Source: Closterium sp. NIES-65
Taxonomy: Eukaryota; Streptophyta; Zygnematophyceae; Desmidiales; Closteriaceae
DNA: 64,000 nucleotides
Direction of reading: 5' to 3'
Assembly (NCBI GenBank): GCA_948144175.1
Contig: CANXME010000308.1
Location: forward strand, 43,501-107,500
The number at the start of each line of letters is the position of its first letter. The first letter of the stretch is position 1. Of the stretch, positions 10,601 to 21,177 are shown in pieces. The notes below the pieces were generated by a model. The model had not been told where the DNA came from and ran no database searches. It saw nothing but the letters and a program-made list of their open reading frames with translations. Position numbers and translations under genes: made by a program.

Positions 10601-12391
10601 CAACGCCAAGGCCTTCAAGTCCCTGCAGCTGAGGAGGAAGGAAGGGGGAAGAGGAGAGTTCAACCCCCTAATAGGCTGACCTATGATGCACTTGGAAAGC
10701 AAGGCAAGACAGCCCTGGCCGGAGCGGCAATGATGGTCGGAGACGACGAGGAGAGTGACTACGAGGAGTGTGCCTTCGCGTTCTTCTCTCCGGTGGAGAT
10801 GCCGGGAGAACCAGCAACTCTCAAGGAGGCTTTGGAGAGTAGTGATGCTGAGGAGTGGAAGAAGGCCATGGAGAGTGAGCTGAAGAGCATCGAGGAGAAT
10901 GACACGTTTGAATTGGTGGAGCTACCGGAGGGGCGTACGGCGATAACGTCCAAGTGGCTCTTCAAAATCAAGTCGGATGCCGACGGCAAGATCGAGCGTT
11001 ACAAGTCTAGGCTTGTAGCCAAGGGGTACCAGCAGAAGGAGAAGGTGGAATTCAAGGAGCTGTTTGCCTCTGTGGTGAAGCCGACGACGCTGCGAACCCT
11101 ATTCGCGGGAGCCGCCATCAAAGGATGGGTGGTGAAGCAAATGGACATTGTGACGGCATTCCTTAACGGCATCCTTGAGGAGGAGATTTTTATGGCGCAG
11201 CCAGAGGGGTTTGATGATGGTAGTGGCAGAGTGTGGAAGCTGAAGAAGGCCCTCTATGGGCTGAAGCAGGCCCCTAGGCAATGGTACATGAAGCTGCGCG
11301 AAGTGTTGGAGGAGATCGGCTTCACTCCCTCAACGGCCGATCACTCCTTGTTCATGCTTGGCGAGGGGGAGCAGAGGAGCTTCATGGTGGTTTATGTGGA
11401 TGACATTCTCATATTCTCACCCTCCTCTGACCTTGTGAAGGAGGTGATGCTGAAGCTGCATGACAAGTTCAAGTGCAAGTCCCTTGGTGACGTGAACTTC
11501 TACCTTGGGCTCCACATCGAACGAGACGTGGAGAAGCGGAGCATGCGAGTGCACCAACGGAAGTACCTGGAGGCGTTGGCTGCCAACTTCGGCCAGAGTG
11601 AAGGTCATGTGGCTACTCCCTTTCCCTCTGGGTTCAAGTGTGTGAAGGGGCCAGAGGAGGAGAGCGTTGGAGAAGAGGAGAGGCGCCGATTTCACTCGTT
11701 GGTGGGCAGCCTCATGTATGCGGCGGTAAACACCCGACCGGACGTCGCGTTTGCTACCGGGCAGCTGGCTAGGGTTGTGCAATGCCCTAATGAGGAGCAG
11801 GTAGCAGCTGGAATGAGGGTGGCCAAGTATCTTGGCCAAACACCGACCGTTGGGCTGCAATACTCGGCGGCGGCACAAAGGCGCCAAAAGGGCGCGGATG
11901 GTGTTGAACCTGGGCATTTGTTCCTCACTGCCTACTCGGATGCTTCATATGCATCAGAACCAGAGGACATGACAAGTGTGGGAGGCTTCATATGCTGTGT
12001 TGGTGGAGGCCCAACTGCTTGGGAGAGCAAGAAGCAGGTTGACCAAGCTTTGAGCTCGGTGGAGTCCGAGTACATGGCACTCTTCCGTGCCGTATTGGAG
12101 ATTGTGTGGCAGCGGCGTTTGTTGGCTGAATTGGGGGAGGAGCAGCAAGGACCTACCCCACTGTATTGTGACAGCCAGGGTGCCATTGCTCTTGCTAAGA
12201 ACCCTGTGTTGCATGGACTCACGAAGCACATGAGGGTGAAGTGGCATTGGACGAGGAGCATGGTAACCGCGGGTGAAGTTGAGTTGCGCTACGTGAAGAC
12301 CACGGGGCAGCCGGCTGACATGATGACCAAGAGGCTGGTGGAGCAGCAGCATTGGAAGTGTTGCAAGCTGGCTGGGATGGCTCTGAACTGA
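7634..12391 (+). CDS. Copia gag-pol polyprotein
   Basis: A single frame of 1,585 codons encodes the whole element polyprotein. In order: a gag domain (from about residue 40, WSFRME motif); a CCHC zinc knuckle near 288 (CHYCHKSGHMWRDC) between Gly/Arg-rich stretches; an aspartic protease with DSGAT near 396; the integrase HHCC zinc domain near 611-660; a DDE integrase core with D678, D741 and E777 (35 residues between the last two); reverse transcriptase from about 1,085 with YVDD at 1,254-1,257; and RNase H from about 1,433 (SDASY). The first ATG after the primer site, at 7,634, is taken as start; the frame is open slightly upstream but has no earlier ATG. All catalytic motifs are intact and I see no frameshift, so it is probably functional. 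Gag and pol are in one frame, so the gag excess must arise some other way. Confidence 0.96.
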   Translation: MAGHEERGGRGAGGRGEAQAQGQPRDSAMAPVQPSVGPSRDEPRVFGLDKFNGDNFAEWSFRMENIFDHYDLLEVMEGTEKRPEKSPWVRKSAQGYLLLGQALGSSQIRHIKPFQREPEKGPKAWAALKGVHAPATAAVAVVLERQMATLRIEEDEAVEEGVQKFFDFLTRLEGADLNYSELQKKTKLLALLPESWSSLIINLNRDLPRLSLEDVKRAILQEDFRRRELASADGAGAASIGRGYGRGRGRGKGGGRFGGSNFGGGRGSGGYGSNDKSYGRGRGRFDGECHYCHKSGHMWRDCYKLPDGWTPPQGQEGRGAGGGRGRGRGGRGGRGGGVANMKSGDNDKDPSDDRYPGLFYFVSTQAPAGPEKDEDFEEPAAVGKVTLHPLDYWVIDSGATYSMTPRPDLLTELEPSPVKHVTSALGQRAEVKGMGKAMFKGADGKIVGLKNVLWVPSLAANLISVRRLAKAGMDTNSKGAKTYTARLGDRILWDLHEDRDVYNEMWQIPVVPMPKERQVAASISTKDGAVGSDDGANGRAKENELKKSKPGGTSKFSEPKESGAAAKEQQKGEENPEAAAEEDYGESMWGAIASAAFSNPTSATGECDWLTLHRRMGHVALPILQQLVKNEMVAGIRVKGEPDEVLGCPTCIQAKFTRFPFSSSEATAKAPLDEVVMDVVGPLKLGAAGAEYFLTIVDVYTRMTWVYVLAKKSDVAETLKADWFPMVERQQDRLVKSIRTDRGGEFLSKEFGLWLKKNGIRHSLTMPYSPAMNGIAERANRTITEAARGLLIEAGLPDYFWPDAVRSACVAKNRALTHVGADKWVPYVEWLGRKPKVDMLRVFGCMCMALVPKHLRHNKLGAKAVWAVHLVMAQNSKGWLLWDPFTKKFLVSRDCKFMENFMYKDWKAENEAKIGVRFGEVKSSGLEHVELPLELSSGSTTTRQSSLVNGGEEANDAEEEEEEVQQVSECAPSLPSRTTSAPRIRATPQQRQGLQVPAAEEEGRGKRRVQPPNRLTYDALGKQGKTALAGAAMMVGDDEESDYEECAFAFFSPVEMPGEPATLKEALESSDAEEWKKAMESELKSIEENDTFELVELPEGRTAITSKWLFKIKSDADGKIERYKSRLVAKGYQQKEKVEFKELFASVVKPTTLRTLFAGAAIKGWVVKQMDIVTAFLNGILEEEIFMAQPEGFDDGSGRVWKLKKALYGLKQAPRQWYMKLREVLEEIGFTPSTADHSLFMLGEGEQRSFMVVYVDDILIFSPSSDLVKEVMLKLHDKFKCKSLGDVNFYLGLHIERDVEKRSMRVHQRKYLEALAANFGQSEGHVATPFPSGFKCVKGPEEESVGEEERRRFHSLVGSLMYAAVNTRPDVAFATGQLARVVQCPNEEQVAAGMRVAKYLGQTPTVGLQYSAAAQRRQKGADGVEPGHLFLTAYSDASYASEPEDMTSVGGFICCVGGGPTAWESKKQVDQALSSVESEYMALFRAVLEIVWQRRLLAELGEEQQGPTPLYCDSQGAIALAKNPVLHGLTKHMRVKWHWTRSMVTAGEVELRYVKTTGQPADMMTKRLVEQQHWKCCKLAGMALN

Positions 12392-12421
12392 CAGAGCAAC
12401 ATATCCTAAGGCCAACAATCC

Positions 12422-12430
12422 GAGGGGGAG
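12422..12430 (+). other. Polypurine tract of copia element
   Basis: GAGGGGGAG, followed by TT, lies directly before the 3' LTR. This is where the plus-strand primer for LTR element replication is expected, and it defines the 3' LTR start at 12,433. Confidence 0.88.
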
Positions 12431-12432
12431 TT

Positions 12433-13263
12433 TGTTGGTGCAACCCTATGGTTTGCACTCGGCTTGTTGTCCGTGTGCGTGCATGTGTGTGTATGTATGG
12501 AATGGTATGAGGGCATGGGATAATATATATTTCATGCTTATAATTGTGTGTGAATGTTGAGTCATGATGTCGAGTGTGTGTGTTGAGTCAATAGCGAGTT
12601 ATCGCTAGACGCGTGTTACGCGGTCGTTTGTGTCTCGCGCGGTTTCTATTTTGTCGTGCGCGGTTTCTATTTTGTCCTGTGTCGAACGTTCGGTGTGTCG
12701 CAGGTGTGTGCAGCAGACCCATCAAAAAACTCAAGGATGAGTTTGTGATGAAGAGCCCGAGCCTTGGTGTCAAGCCTCAGGTGATTTCAAAGCTCGCCAA
12801 AAGGGTACACCTCAAGATATTGAAGATAGTTACATTACTTTGTGGAGTGTAACATTTCACTTGGTGTAGGCCCTAGTGAAGGGTAGTTTCGAGACCCTTC
12901 GTGGTTGGGGACAGTGTGGCACTGTTCCACATCACTGTACCTCGGCTCTTGGGGTTTGTAGGAGCTGGGAGTCATTCCCAACTCGTAACTCTTCAGATCT
13001 CTTCCTATTTTTGTGTTCTAAGACTATAGTGGCTGCCATAGTGCCGTTCGTTCAAACCAACACTGTGTCGTCAATACTTGGTCAAATCGTGCGATCTAAA
13101 TTGCCTATTGTAGGCGACGTTCAGACGCTCCAGATCTTAGTTGAATCAGGTCATTTGAAGTTGTGACCAGAACGCTATGAACGTTTGAAGCCACTGTGCA
13201 GAAATCCGGCTGTGCACTCTATCTTTCGTTTTAGGCACATTGGAGCCTATTGTGACTATAACA
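12433..13263 (+). repeat. 3' LTR of copia element
   Basis: 831 bp, the same length as the 5' LTR. Differences from the 5' copy that I read: two near the start (GTATGC/GTGTGC and a TG/TA step in the TG run), then TGTAG/TGTGG, ACATTG/ACACTG, GATCGA/GATCTA, and two adjacent changes in ATCCAAG/ATCTTAG. It ends ATAACA, followed by the CGAGC duplication. Confidence 0.97.
12848..12852 (+). terminator. Putative polyadenylation signal (TGTAA) in 3' LTR
   Basis: TGTAA, the common polyadenylation motif of green algae, lies mid-LTR, about 415 bp from the LTR start. It also occurs at the same place in the 5' LTR (7,184). It is downstream of the TATA-like element, as needed for an R region. Five bases recur often by chance, so this is tentative. 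Confidence 0.35.
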
Positions 13264-13268
13264 CGAGC
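13264..13268. other. Target-site duplication, right (CGAGC)
   Basis: CGAGC directly follows the terminal ACA of the 3' LTR and matches 6,764-6,768. Satellite A resumes in phase after it. Confidence 0.95.
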
Positions 13269-16200
13269 TTGCCTGATCCAAGAGCTTGCCTGGTCTAGGA
13301 GCGTGCCTGGTCCCAGAGCTTGCCTGGTCCAGAAGCTTGCATGGTCTAGGAGCTAGCTTGGTCCAGGAGCTTGCCTGGCCCACGAGCGTGCCTGGTCCAA
13401 GAGCTTGACTGGTCCAGGAACGTGCCTGGTCTAAGAGCTTGCGTGGTCCAGGAGCTTGCCTGGTCCAAGAGCTTACCTGGTCCAAGAGCTAGCCCGGTCC
13501 AGGAGCTTGCTGGTCCAGGAGCTTGCGTCGTCCAGGAGCTTGCTTGGTCCAGAAGCGTTCCTGGTCCAAGAGCTTGCCTGGTCCAGGAGCGTGCCTAGTC
13601 CAAGAGCTTGCGTGGTCTAGGAGCTTGCCCTGTCCACGAGCTTGCCTGGTCCAGGAGCGTGCGTGGTCCACGAGCGTGCCTCGTCCAGGAGCTTGCCTGG
13701 TCCAGGAGCTTGCCTGGTCCAGGAGCGTACATGGTCCACGAGCCTGCCTGGTCCAAGAGCTTGCCTGGTCCAGGAGCGTGCCTGGTTCACGAGCGTGCCT
13801 GGTCCAGGAGCGTGCGTGGTCCAATAGCTTTCCTGGTCCAGGAGCTTGCCTGGTCTAGGATCTTGCTTGGTCCACGAGCTTGCGTGGTCCACGAGCTTGG
13901 CTCGTCCAGGAGCTTGCTTGGTCCAGAAGCCTGCCTGGTCCAAGAGCTTGCCTGGTCCAGGGTCGTGCCTGATCCAAGAGCTTGCGTGGTCCCGGAGCTT
14001 GCCTTGTCCAGGAGCGTGCCTGGTCCAGGAGCTTGCCTGGTCCATGAGCTTGCGTGGTCCACGAGCTTGCCTGGTCCACAAGCTTGCCTTGTCCAAGAGG
14101 TTGCCTGGTCCAGGAGCTTGCCTGGTCCTGGAGCGTGCCTAATCCACGAGCTTGCCTGGTCCAGGAGCTAGCCTTGTCCAGGACCTTGCCTGGTCTAGGA
14201 GCTTGCCTGGTCAGGAGCGTGCCTGGTCCAGGAGCTTGCTTGATCCAGGAGCTTGCCTAGTCTAGGAGCTTGCCTGCTCCAGGATCTTGCCTGGTCCAGG
14301 AGCGTGCTTGGTCCACCAGTTTGCCTGGTCCAGGAGCTTGCCTGGTCTAGGAGCTTGCCTGGTCCAGGATCTTGCTTGGTCGAGGAGCGTGCATGGTCGA
14401 GCAACTTGCCTGGTCCAGGAGCTTGCCTGGTCAAGGAGCTTGCCTGGTCCAGGAGCGTGCCTGGTCCACGAGCCTGCCTGGTCCGAGAGCTTGCCTGGTC
14501 CAAGAGCGTGCCTGGTCCACGATCGCGCCTAGTCTACGAGCTTGCCTGGTCAAGGAGCTTGCTTGGTCCAGGAGCTTGCCTGATCCAGAAGTTTGCATGG
14601 TCCAGAAGCCTGCCTGGTCCAAGAGTTTGCCTGGTCGAGGAGCATGCCTGGTCCAAGAGCTTGCGTGGTCCAGGAGCTTGCATGGTCCAGGAGCTTGCTT
14701 GGTCCAGAAGCGTGCCTGGTCCAAGAGCTTGCCTAATCCAGGAGCGTGCGTGATCCAAGAGCTTGCGTGGTCCAGGAGCTTGCCTGGTCCAGGAGCGTGC
14801 CTGCTCTACGAGCTTGCCTGGTCCAGGAGCATGCCTGGTCCATGAGCGTGCCTAGTCCAGGAGCTTGCGTGGTCCAGAAGCTTGCCTGATCCAGGAGCTT
14901 GCCTGGTCCAAGAGCTTGCCTGGTCCACGAGCCTGCTTGGTCAAAGAGCTTGCCTTGTCCAGGAGCATGCCTGGTCCAAGAGCGTGCGTGGTCTTGGAGC
15001 TTGCCTGGTCCAGGAGCTTGCCTGGTCCAAGAGCATGCCCGGTCCAAGAGCTTGTCTGGTCTAGGAGCTTGCCTGGTTCAGGAGCTTGTTGATCCAGAAG
15101 CTTGCCTGGTCCAAGAGCTTGCCTGGTCGAGGAGCGTGCCTGGTCGAAGAGCTTGCGTGGTCCAGGAGCTTGCCTGGTCCAGGAGCGTGCTTGGTCCACG
15201 AGCGTGCCTGGTCCAGGAGCTTGCCTGGTCCATGAGCTTGCCTGGTCCAGGTGCTTGCCTGGTCCACGAGCGTGCTTGGTGCATGAGCTTGCCTGGTCTA
15301 GGAGCTTCTCTGGTCCAGGAGCTTGCCTGGTCTAGGAGCTTGCCTAATCTTGGAGCTTGCCTGGTCCAGGAGCGTGCGTGGTCCACGAGCTTGCCTAGTC
15401 CAGGAGCTTGCCTAGTCCAGGAGCTTGCCTGGTCCAGGAGCTTGCCTGGTCCAAGAGCTTGCCTGGTCCGGGAGCGTGCCTGGTCCACGAGCTTGCCTGG
15501 TCCAGGACCTTGCCTGGTCCACGACATTGCCTGGTCTAGGAGCTTGCCTGGTCCAGGAGCGTGCCTGGTCCAAGAGCTTGCCTGATCCAGGAGCTTGCGT
15601 GGTCCAGGAGCTTGCCTTGTCCAAGAGCTTTCCTGGTCCAGGAGCTTGCCTAGTCCAGGAGCTTGCCCGGTCTAGGAGCTTGCCTGGTCCAGGAGCTTGC
15701 CTGGTCCAGGTGCTTGCCTGGTCCAGGAGCTTGCCTGGTCCAGGAGCTTGCCTGTTCAAGGAGCTTGCGTGGTCCAGGGGCTTGCCTGGTCCAAGAGTGT
15801 GCCTGGTCCACGAGCCTGCCTGGTCCAAGAGCTTGCCTTGTCTAGGAACATCCCTGGTCCACGAGCGTGCTTGGTCCAGGAGCTTGCGTGGTCCAAGAGC
15901 TTGCCTCGTCCAGGAGCTTGCCTGGTCCAGGAGCTTGTCTCGTCCAGGAGCTTGCTTGGTCCAGAAGCCTGCCTGGTCCAAGAGCTTGCCTGGTCCAGGA
16001 GCGTGCCTGGTCGATGAGCTTGCCTGGTCCAGGAGCTTGCCTGGTCCAGGAGCTTGCCTGGTCCAGGAGCTTGCCTGGTCCAGGAGCTTGCCTGGTCCAG
16101 GAAATTGCCTGGACCAGCAGCTTTCCTCGTCCAGGAGCTTGCCTGGTCCGGGAGCTTGCTTGGTCCAGAAGCCTGCCTGGTCCAAGAGCTTGCCTGGTCC

Positions 16201-18890
16201 AGGAGCGTGCCTGGTCCAGGAGCTTGCCTGGTCCAGGAGCTTGCCTGGTCCAGGAGCTTGCCTGGTCCAGGAGCTTGCCTGGTCCAGGAACTTGCCTATT
16301 CAAGGAGCTTGCGTGGTCCAGGGGCTTGCCTGGTCCAACAGCGTGCCTGGTCCACGAGCCTGCCTGGTCCAAGAGCTTGCCTTGTCCAGGAACATCCCTG
16401 GTCCACAAGCGTGCCTGGTCCAGGAGCTTGCGTGGTCCAAGAGCTTGCCTCGTCCAGGAGCTTGCCTGGTCCAGGAGCTTGCCTCGTCCGAGAGCTTGCT
16501 TGGTCCAGAAGCCTGCCTGGTCCAAGAGCTTGCCTGGTCCAGGAGCGTGCCTGGTCCACGAGCGTGTGTGGTCCAAGAGCTTGCCTGTTCAAGGAGCTTG
16601 CCTGGTCTAGGAGCTTGCTTGGTCCAGAAGCTTGCCTGGTCCAAGAGCTTGCCTGGTCCAGAAGCGTGCCTGGTCCAGGAGCTTGCCTGGTCCAGGAGCG
16701 TGCCTGGTCCACAAGCGTGCCTGGTCCAGGAGCTTGCCTGTTCAAGGAGCTTGTGTGGTCCAGGGGCTTGCTAGGTCCAAGAGCATGCCTGGTCCACGAG
16801 CCTGCCTGGTCCAAGAGCTTGCCTTGTCCAGGAACATCCCTGGTCCACGAGCGTGCCTGGTCCAGGAGCTTGCGTGGTCCAAGAGCTTGCCTCGTCCAGG
16901 AGCTTGCCTGGTCCAGGAGCTTGCCTCGTCCAGGAGCTTGCTTGGTCTAGAAGCCTGCCAGGTCCAAGAGCTTGCCTGGTCCAGGAGCGTGCCTGGTCCA
17001 GGAGCTTGCCTGGTCCAGGAGCTTGCCTGGTCCAGAAGCTTGCCTGGTCCAGGAGCTTGCCTGGTCCAGGAGCTTGCCTGTTCAAGGAGCTTGCGTGGTC
17101 CAGGGGCTTGCCTGGTCCAAGAGCGTGCCTGGTCCACGAGCCTGCCAGGTCCAAGAGCTTGCCTTGTCCGTGAACATCCCTGGTCCACGAGCGTGCCTGG
17201 TCCAGGACCTTGCGTGGTCCAAGAGCTTGCCTCGTCCAGGAGCTTGCCTGGTCCAGGAGCTTGCCTTGTCCGGGAGCTTGCTTGGTCCAGAAGCCTGCCT
17301 GGTCCAAGAGCTTGCCTGGTCCACGAGCGTGCCTGGTCCACGAGCATGCCTGGTCCAGGAGCTTGCCTGTTCAAGGAGCTTGCCTGGTCCAGGAGCTTGC
17401 TTGGTCCAGAAGCTTACCTGGTCCAAGAGCTTGCCTGGTCTAGGAGCGTGCCTTGTCCAAGAGCTTGTGTGGTCCAGGAGCTTGCCTTGTCCAGGAGCTT
17501 GCCTGGTCCACGAGCGTGCCAGGTCCAAGAGCGTGCATGGTCCAGGAGCTTGCCTGTTCAAGGAGCTTGCGTGGTCCAGGGGCTTGCCTGGTCAAAGAGC
17601 GTTCCTGGTCCACGAGCCTGCCTGGTCCAAGAGCTTGCCTTGTCCAAGAACATCCCTGGTCCACGAGCGTGCCTGGTCCAAGAGCTTGCGTGGTCCAAGA
17701 GCTTGCCTCGTCCAGGAGCTTGCCTGGTCCAGGAGCTTGCCTTGTTCGGGAGCTTACTTGGTCTAGAAGCCTGCCTGGTCCAAGTGCTTGCCTGGTCCAG
17801 GAGCGTGCCTGGTCCAAGAGCTTGCGTGGTCCAGGAGCTTGCCTGGTCTAGGAGCTTGCCTGGTCCAGGAGATTGCCTGGACCAGCAGCTTTCCTAGTCC
17901 AGGAGCTTGCCTATTCCAGGAGCTTGCCCAGTCCAGGAGCTTGCCTGGTCCATGAGCTTAACTGGTCCAGGAGCTTGCCTGGTCCAGGAGCTTGCCTGGT
18001 CCAGGAGCTTGCCTGTTCAAGGAGCTTGCGTGGTCCAGGGGCTTGCCTGGTCCAAGAGCGTACCTGGTCCACGAGCCTGCCTGGTCCAAGAGCTTGCCTT
18101 GTCCAGGAACATCCCTGGTCCAAGAGCGTGCCTGGTCCAGGAGCTTGCGTGGTCCAAGAGCTTGCCTCGTCCAGGAGCTTGCCTGGTCCAGGAGCTTGCC
18201 TCGTCCGGGAGCTTGCTTGGTTTAGAAGCCTGCCTGGTCTAAGAGCTTGCCTGGTCCAGGTGCGTGCCTGGTCCACGAGCTTGCCTTGTCCAGGAGCTTG
18301 CCTGGTCCGGGAGCTTGCTTGGTCCAGAAGCCTGCCTGGTCCAAGAGCTTGCCTAGTCCAGGAGCGTGCCTGGTCCAGGAGCTTGCCTGGTCCAGGAGCT
18401 TGCCTGGTCCAGGAGCTTGCCTGCTCCAGGAGCTTGCCTGGACCAGGATCTTGCTGGTTCAAGGAGCTTGCGTGGTTCAGGGGCTTGCCTGGTCCAAGAG
18501 CGTGCCTGGTCCACGAGCCTGCCTGGTCCAAGAGCTTGCCTTGTCCAGGAACATCCCTGGTCCACGAGCGTGTCTGGTCCAGGAGCTTGCGTGGTCCAAG
18601 AGCTTGCCTCGTCCAGGAGCTTGCTTGGTCTAGGAGCTTGCCTCATTCGGGAGCTTGCTTGGTCCAGAAGCCTGCCTGGTCCAAGAGCTTGCCTGGTCCA
18701 GGAGCGTGCCTGGTCCAGGAGCGTGCCTGGTCCAGGAGCTTGCCTGTTCAAGAAGCTTGCGTGGTCCAGGGGCTTGCCTGGTCCAAGAGCGTACCTGGTC
18801 CACGAGCCTGCCTACTCCAAGAGCTTGCCTTGTCCAGGAACATCCCTGGTCCACAAGCGTGCCTGGTCCAGGAGCTTGCGTGGTCCAAGA
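13269..18890. repeat. Satellite A (17-bp tandem repeat), right block
   Basis: The continuation of the 17-bp array beyond the copia insertion, about 330 units. The part up to about 15,700 resembles the left block. From about 15,700 rightwards the units are more uniform and arranged in higher-order repeats. The array ends in a seamless joint with satellite B, the shared string GCTTGCGT at 18,891-18,898. No gene is seen. Confidence 0.97.
15847..18845. repeat. Higher-order repeat within satellite A
   Basis: A diagnostic unit variant containing AACATCCCTGG recurs at 15,847, 16,391, 16,833, 17,173, 17,649, 18,108, 18,550 and 18,839, each preceded by a TTCAAGGAGCTTG or similar variant and GGTCCAGGGGCTTG about 100 bp upstream. 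The spacings are 544, 442, 340, 476, 459, 442 and 289 bp, all exact multiples of 17 (32, 26, 20, 28, 27, 26 and 17 units). The blocks share an order of variants but gain and lose whole units, as expected from unequal exchange kept in register. Confidence 0.9.
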
Positions 18891-19524
18891 GCTTGCGTCC
18901 GGACACAAGCATGCGTCCGGACACAAGCATGCGACCGGACACAAGCATGCGACCGGGCACAAGCATGCGTCCGGACACAAGCATGCGTCCGGACACAAGC
19001 ATGCGTCCGGACACAAGCATGCGTCCGGACCCAAGCATGCGTCTGGACACAAGCATGCGTCCGGACACAAGCATGCGTCCGAACACAAGCATGCGTCCAG
19101 ACACAAGCATGCGTCCGGACACAAGCATGCGACCGGACACAAGCATGCGACCGGGCACAAGCATGCGTCCGGACACAAGCATGCGTCCGGACACAAGCAA
19201 GCGACCGGACACAAGCATGCGTCCGGACACAAGCATGCGTCCGGACACAAGCATGCGACCGGACACAAGCATGCGTCCGGACACAAGCATGCGTCCGGAC
19301 ACAAGCATGCGTCCGAACACAAGCATGCGACCGGACTCAAGCATGCGTCTGGACACAAGCATGCGTCCGGACACAAGCATGCGTCCGGACACAAGCATGC
19401 GTCCGGACACAAGCATGCGTCCGGACTCAAGCATGCGTCCGGACTCAAGCATGCGTCCGGACACAAGCATGCGTCCGGACACAAGCATGCGACCGGACAC
19501 AAGCATGCGTCCGGACACAAGCAT

Positions 19525-21177
19525 GCGCCGGACACAAGCATGCGACCGGGCACAAGCATGCGTCCGGACACAAGCATGCGTCCGCACACAAGCATGCGAC
19601 CGGACTCAAGCATGCGTCCGGACACAAGCATGCGTCCGGACACAAGCATGCGTCCGGACACAAGCATGCGTCCGGACTCAAGCATGCGTCCGGACACAAG
19701 CATGCGACCGGACACAAGCATGCGACCGGGCACAAGCATGCGTCCGGACACAAGCATGCGTCCGGACACAAGCATGCGACCGGACTCAAGCATGCGTCCG
19801 GACACAAGCATGCGTCCGGACACAAGCATGCAACCGGACACAAGCATGCGTCCGGACACAAGCATGCGACCGGACACAAGCATGCGTCCGGACACAAGCA
19901 TGCGCCGGACACAAGCATGCGACCGGGCACAAGCATGCGTCCGGACACAAGCATGCGTCCGCACACAAGCATGCGACCGGACTCAAGCATGCGTCCGGAC
20001 ACAAGCACGCGTCCGGACACAAGCACGCGTCCGGACACAAGCATGCGTCCGGACTCAAGCATGCGTCCGGACACAAGCATGCGACCGGACACAAGCATGC
20101 GACCGGGCACAAGCATGCGTCCGGACACAAGCATGCGTCCGGACACAAGAATGCGACCGGACTCAAGCATGCGTCCGGACACAAGCATGCATCCGGACAC
20201 AAGCATGCGTCCGGACACAAGCATGCGTCCGGACACAAGCATGCGTCCGGACTCAAGCATGCGTCCGGACTCAAGCATGCGTCCGGACACAAGCATGCGT
20301 CCGGACACAAGCATGCGACCGGACACAAGCATGCGTCCGGACACAAGCATGCGCCGGACACAAGCATGCGACCGGGCACAAGCATGCGTCCGGACACAAG
20401 CATGCGTCCGCACACAAGCATGCGACCGGACTCAAGCATGCGTCCGGACACAAGCATGCGTCCGGACACAAGCATGCGTCCGGACACAAGCATGCGTCCG
20501 GACTCAAGCATGCGTCCGGACACAAGCATGCGACCGGACACAAGCATGCGACCGGGCACAAGCATGCGTCCGGACACAAGCATGCGTCCGGACACAAGCA
20601 TGCGACCGGACTCAAGCATGCGTCCGGACACAAGCATGCGTCCGGACACAAGCATGCAACCGGACACAAGCATGCGTCCGGACACAAGCATGCGACCGGA
20701 CACAAGCATGCGTCCGGACACAAGCATGCGCCGGACACAAGCATGCGACCGGGCACAAGCATGCGTCCGGACACAAGCATGCGTCCGCACACAAGCATGC
20801 GACCGGACTCAAGCATGCGTCCGGACACAAGCACGCGTCCGGACACAAGCACGCGTCCGGACACAAGCATGCGTCCGGACTCAAGCATGCGTCCGGACAC
20901 AAGCATGCGACCGGACACAAGCATGCGACCGGGCACAAGCATGCGTCCGGACACAAGCATGCGTCCGGACACAAGAATGCGACCGGACTCAAGCATGCGT
21001 CCGGACACAAGCATGCATCCGGACACAAGCATGCGTCCGGACACAAGCATGCGTCCGGACACAAGCATGCGTCCGGACTCAAGCATGCGTCCGGACTCAA
21101 GCATGCGTCCGGACACAAGCATGCGTCCGGACACAAGCATGCGACCGGACACAAGCATGCGTCCGGACACAAGCATG
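19525..21177. repeat. 826-bp higher-order repeat, two tandem copies in satellite B
   Basis: Units carrying the one-base deletion GCGCCGG fall at 19,525, 19,902, 20,351, 20,728 and 21,177, spaced 377, 449, 377 and 449. Other rare variants repeat at 826 bp: CACGCG at 20,006/20,832 and 20,024/20,850, and AAGAATGCG at 20,147/20,973. The period is 46 units with two one-base deletions (46 x 18 - 2). Confidence 0.92.

Larger units (their letters stand above)
6769..13263 (+). mobile_element. Complete Ty1/copia LTR retrotransposon
   Basis: A 6,495-bp element with two 831-bp LTRs (TG...CA ends), a primer-binding site two bases after the 5' LTR, one uninterrupted gag-pol frame, a purine tract before the 3' LTR, and a 5-bp target duplication (CGAGC). 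The order protease, integrase, reverse transcriptase, RNase H is that of copia rather than gypsy. By my alignment the LTRs differ at 7 of 831 positions (about 0.8%), so the insertion is recent and the element looks structurally autonomous. It split a once-continuous satellite A array. Confidence 0.98.
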
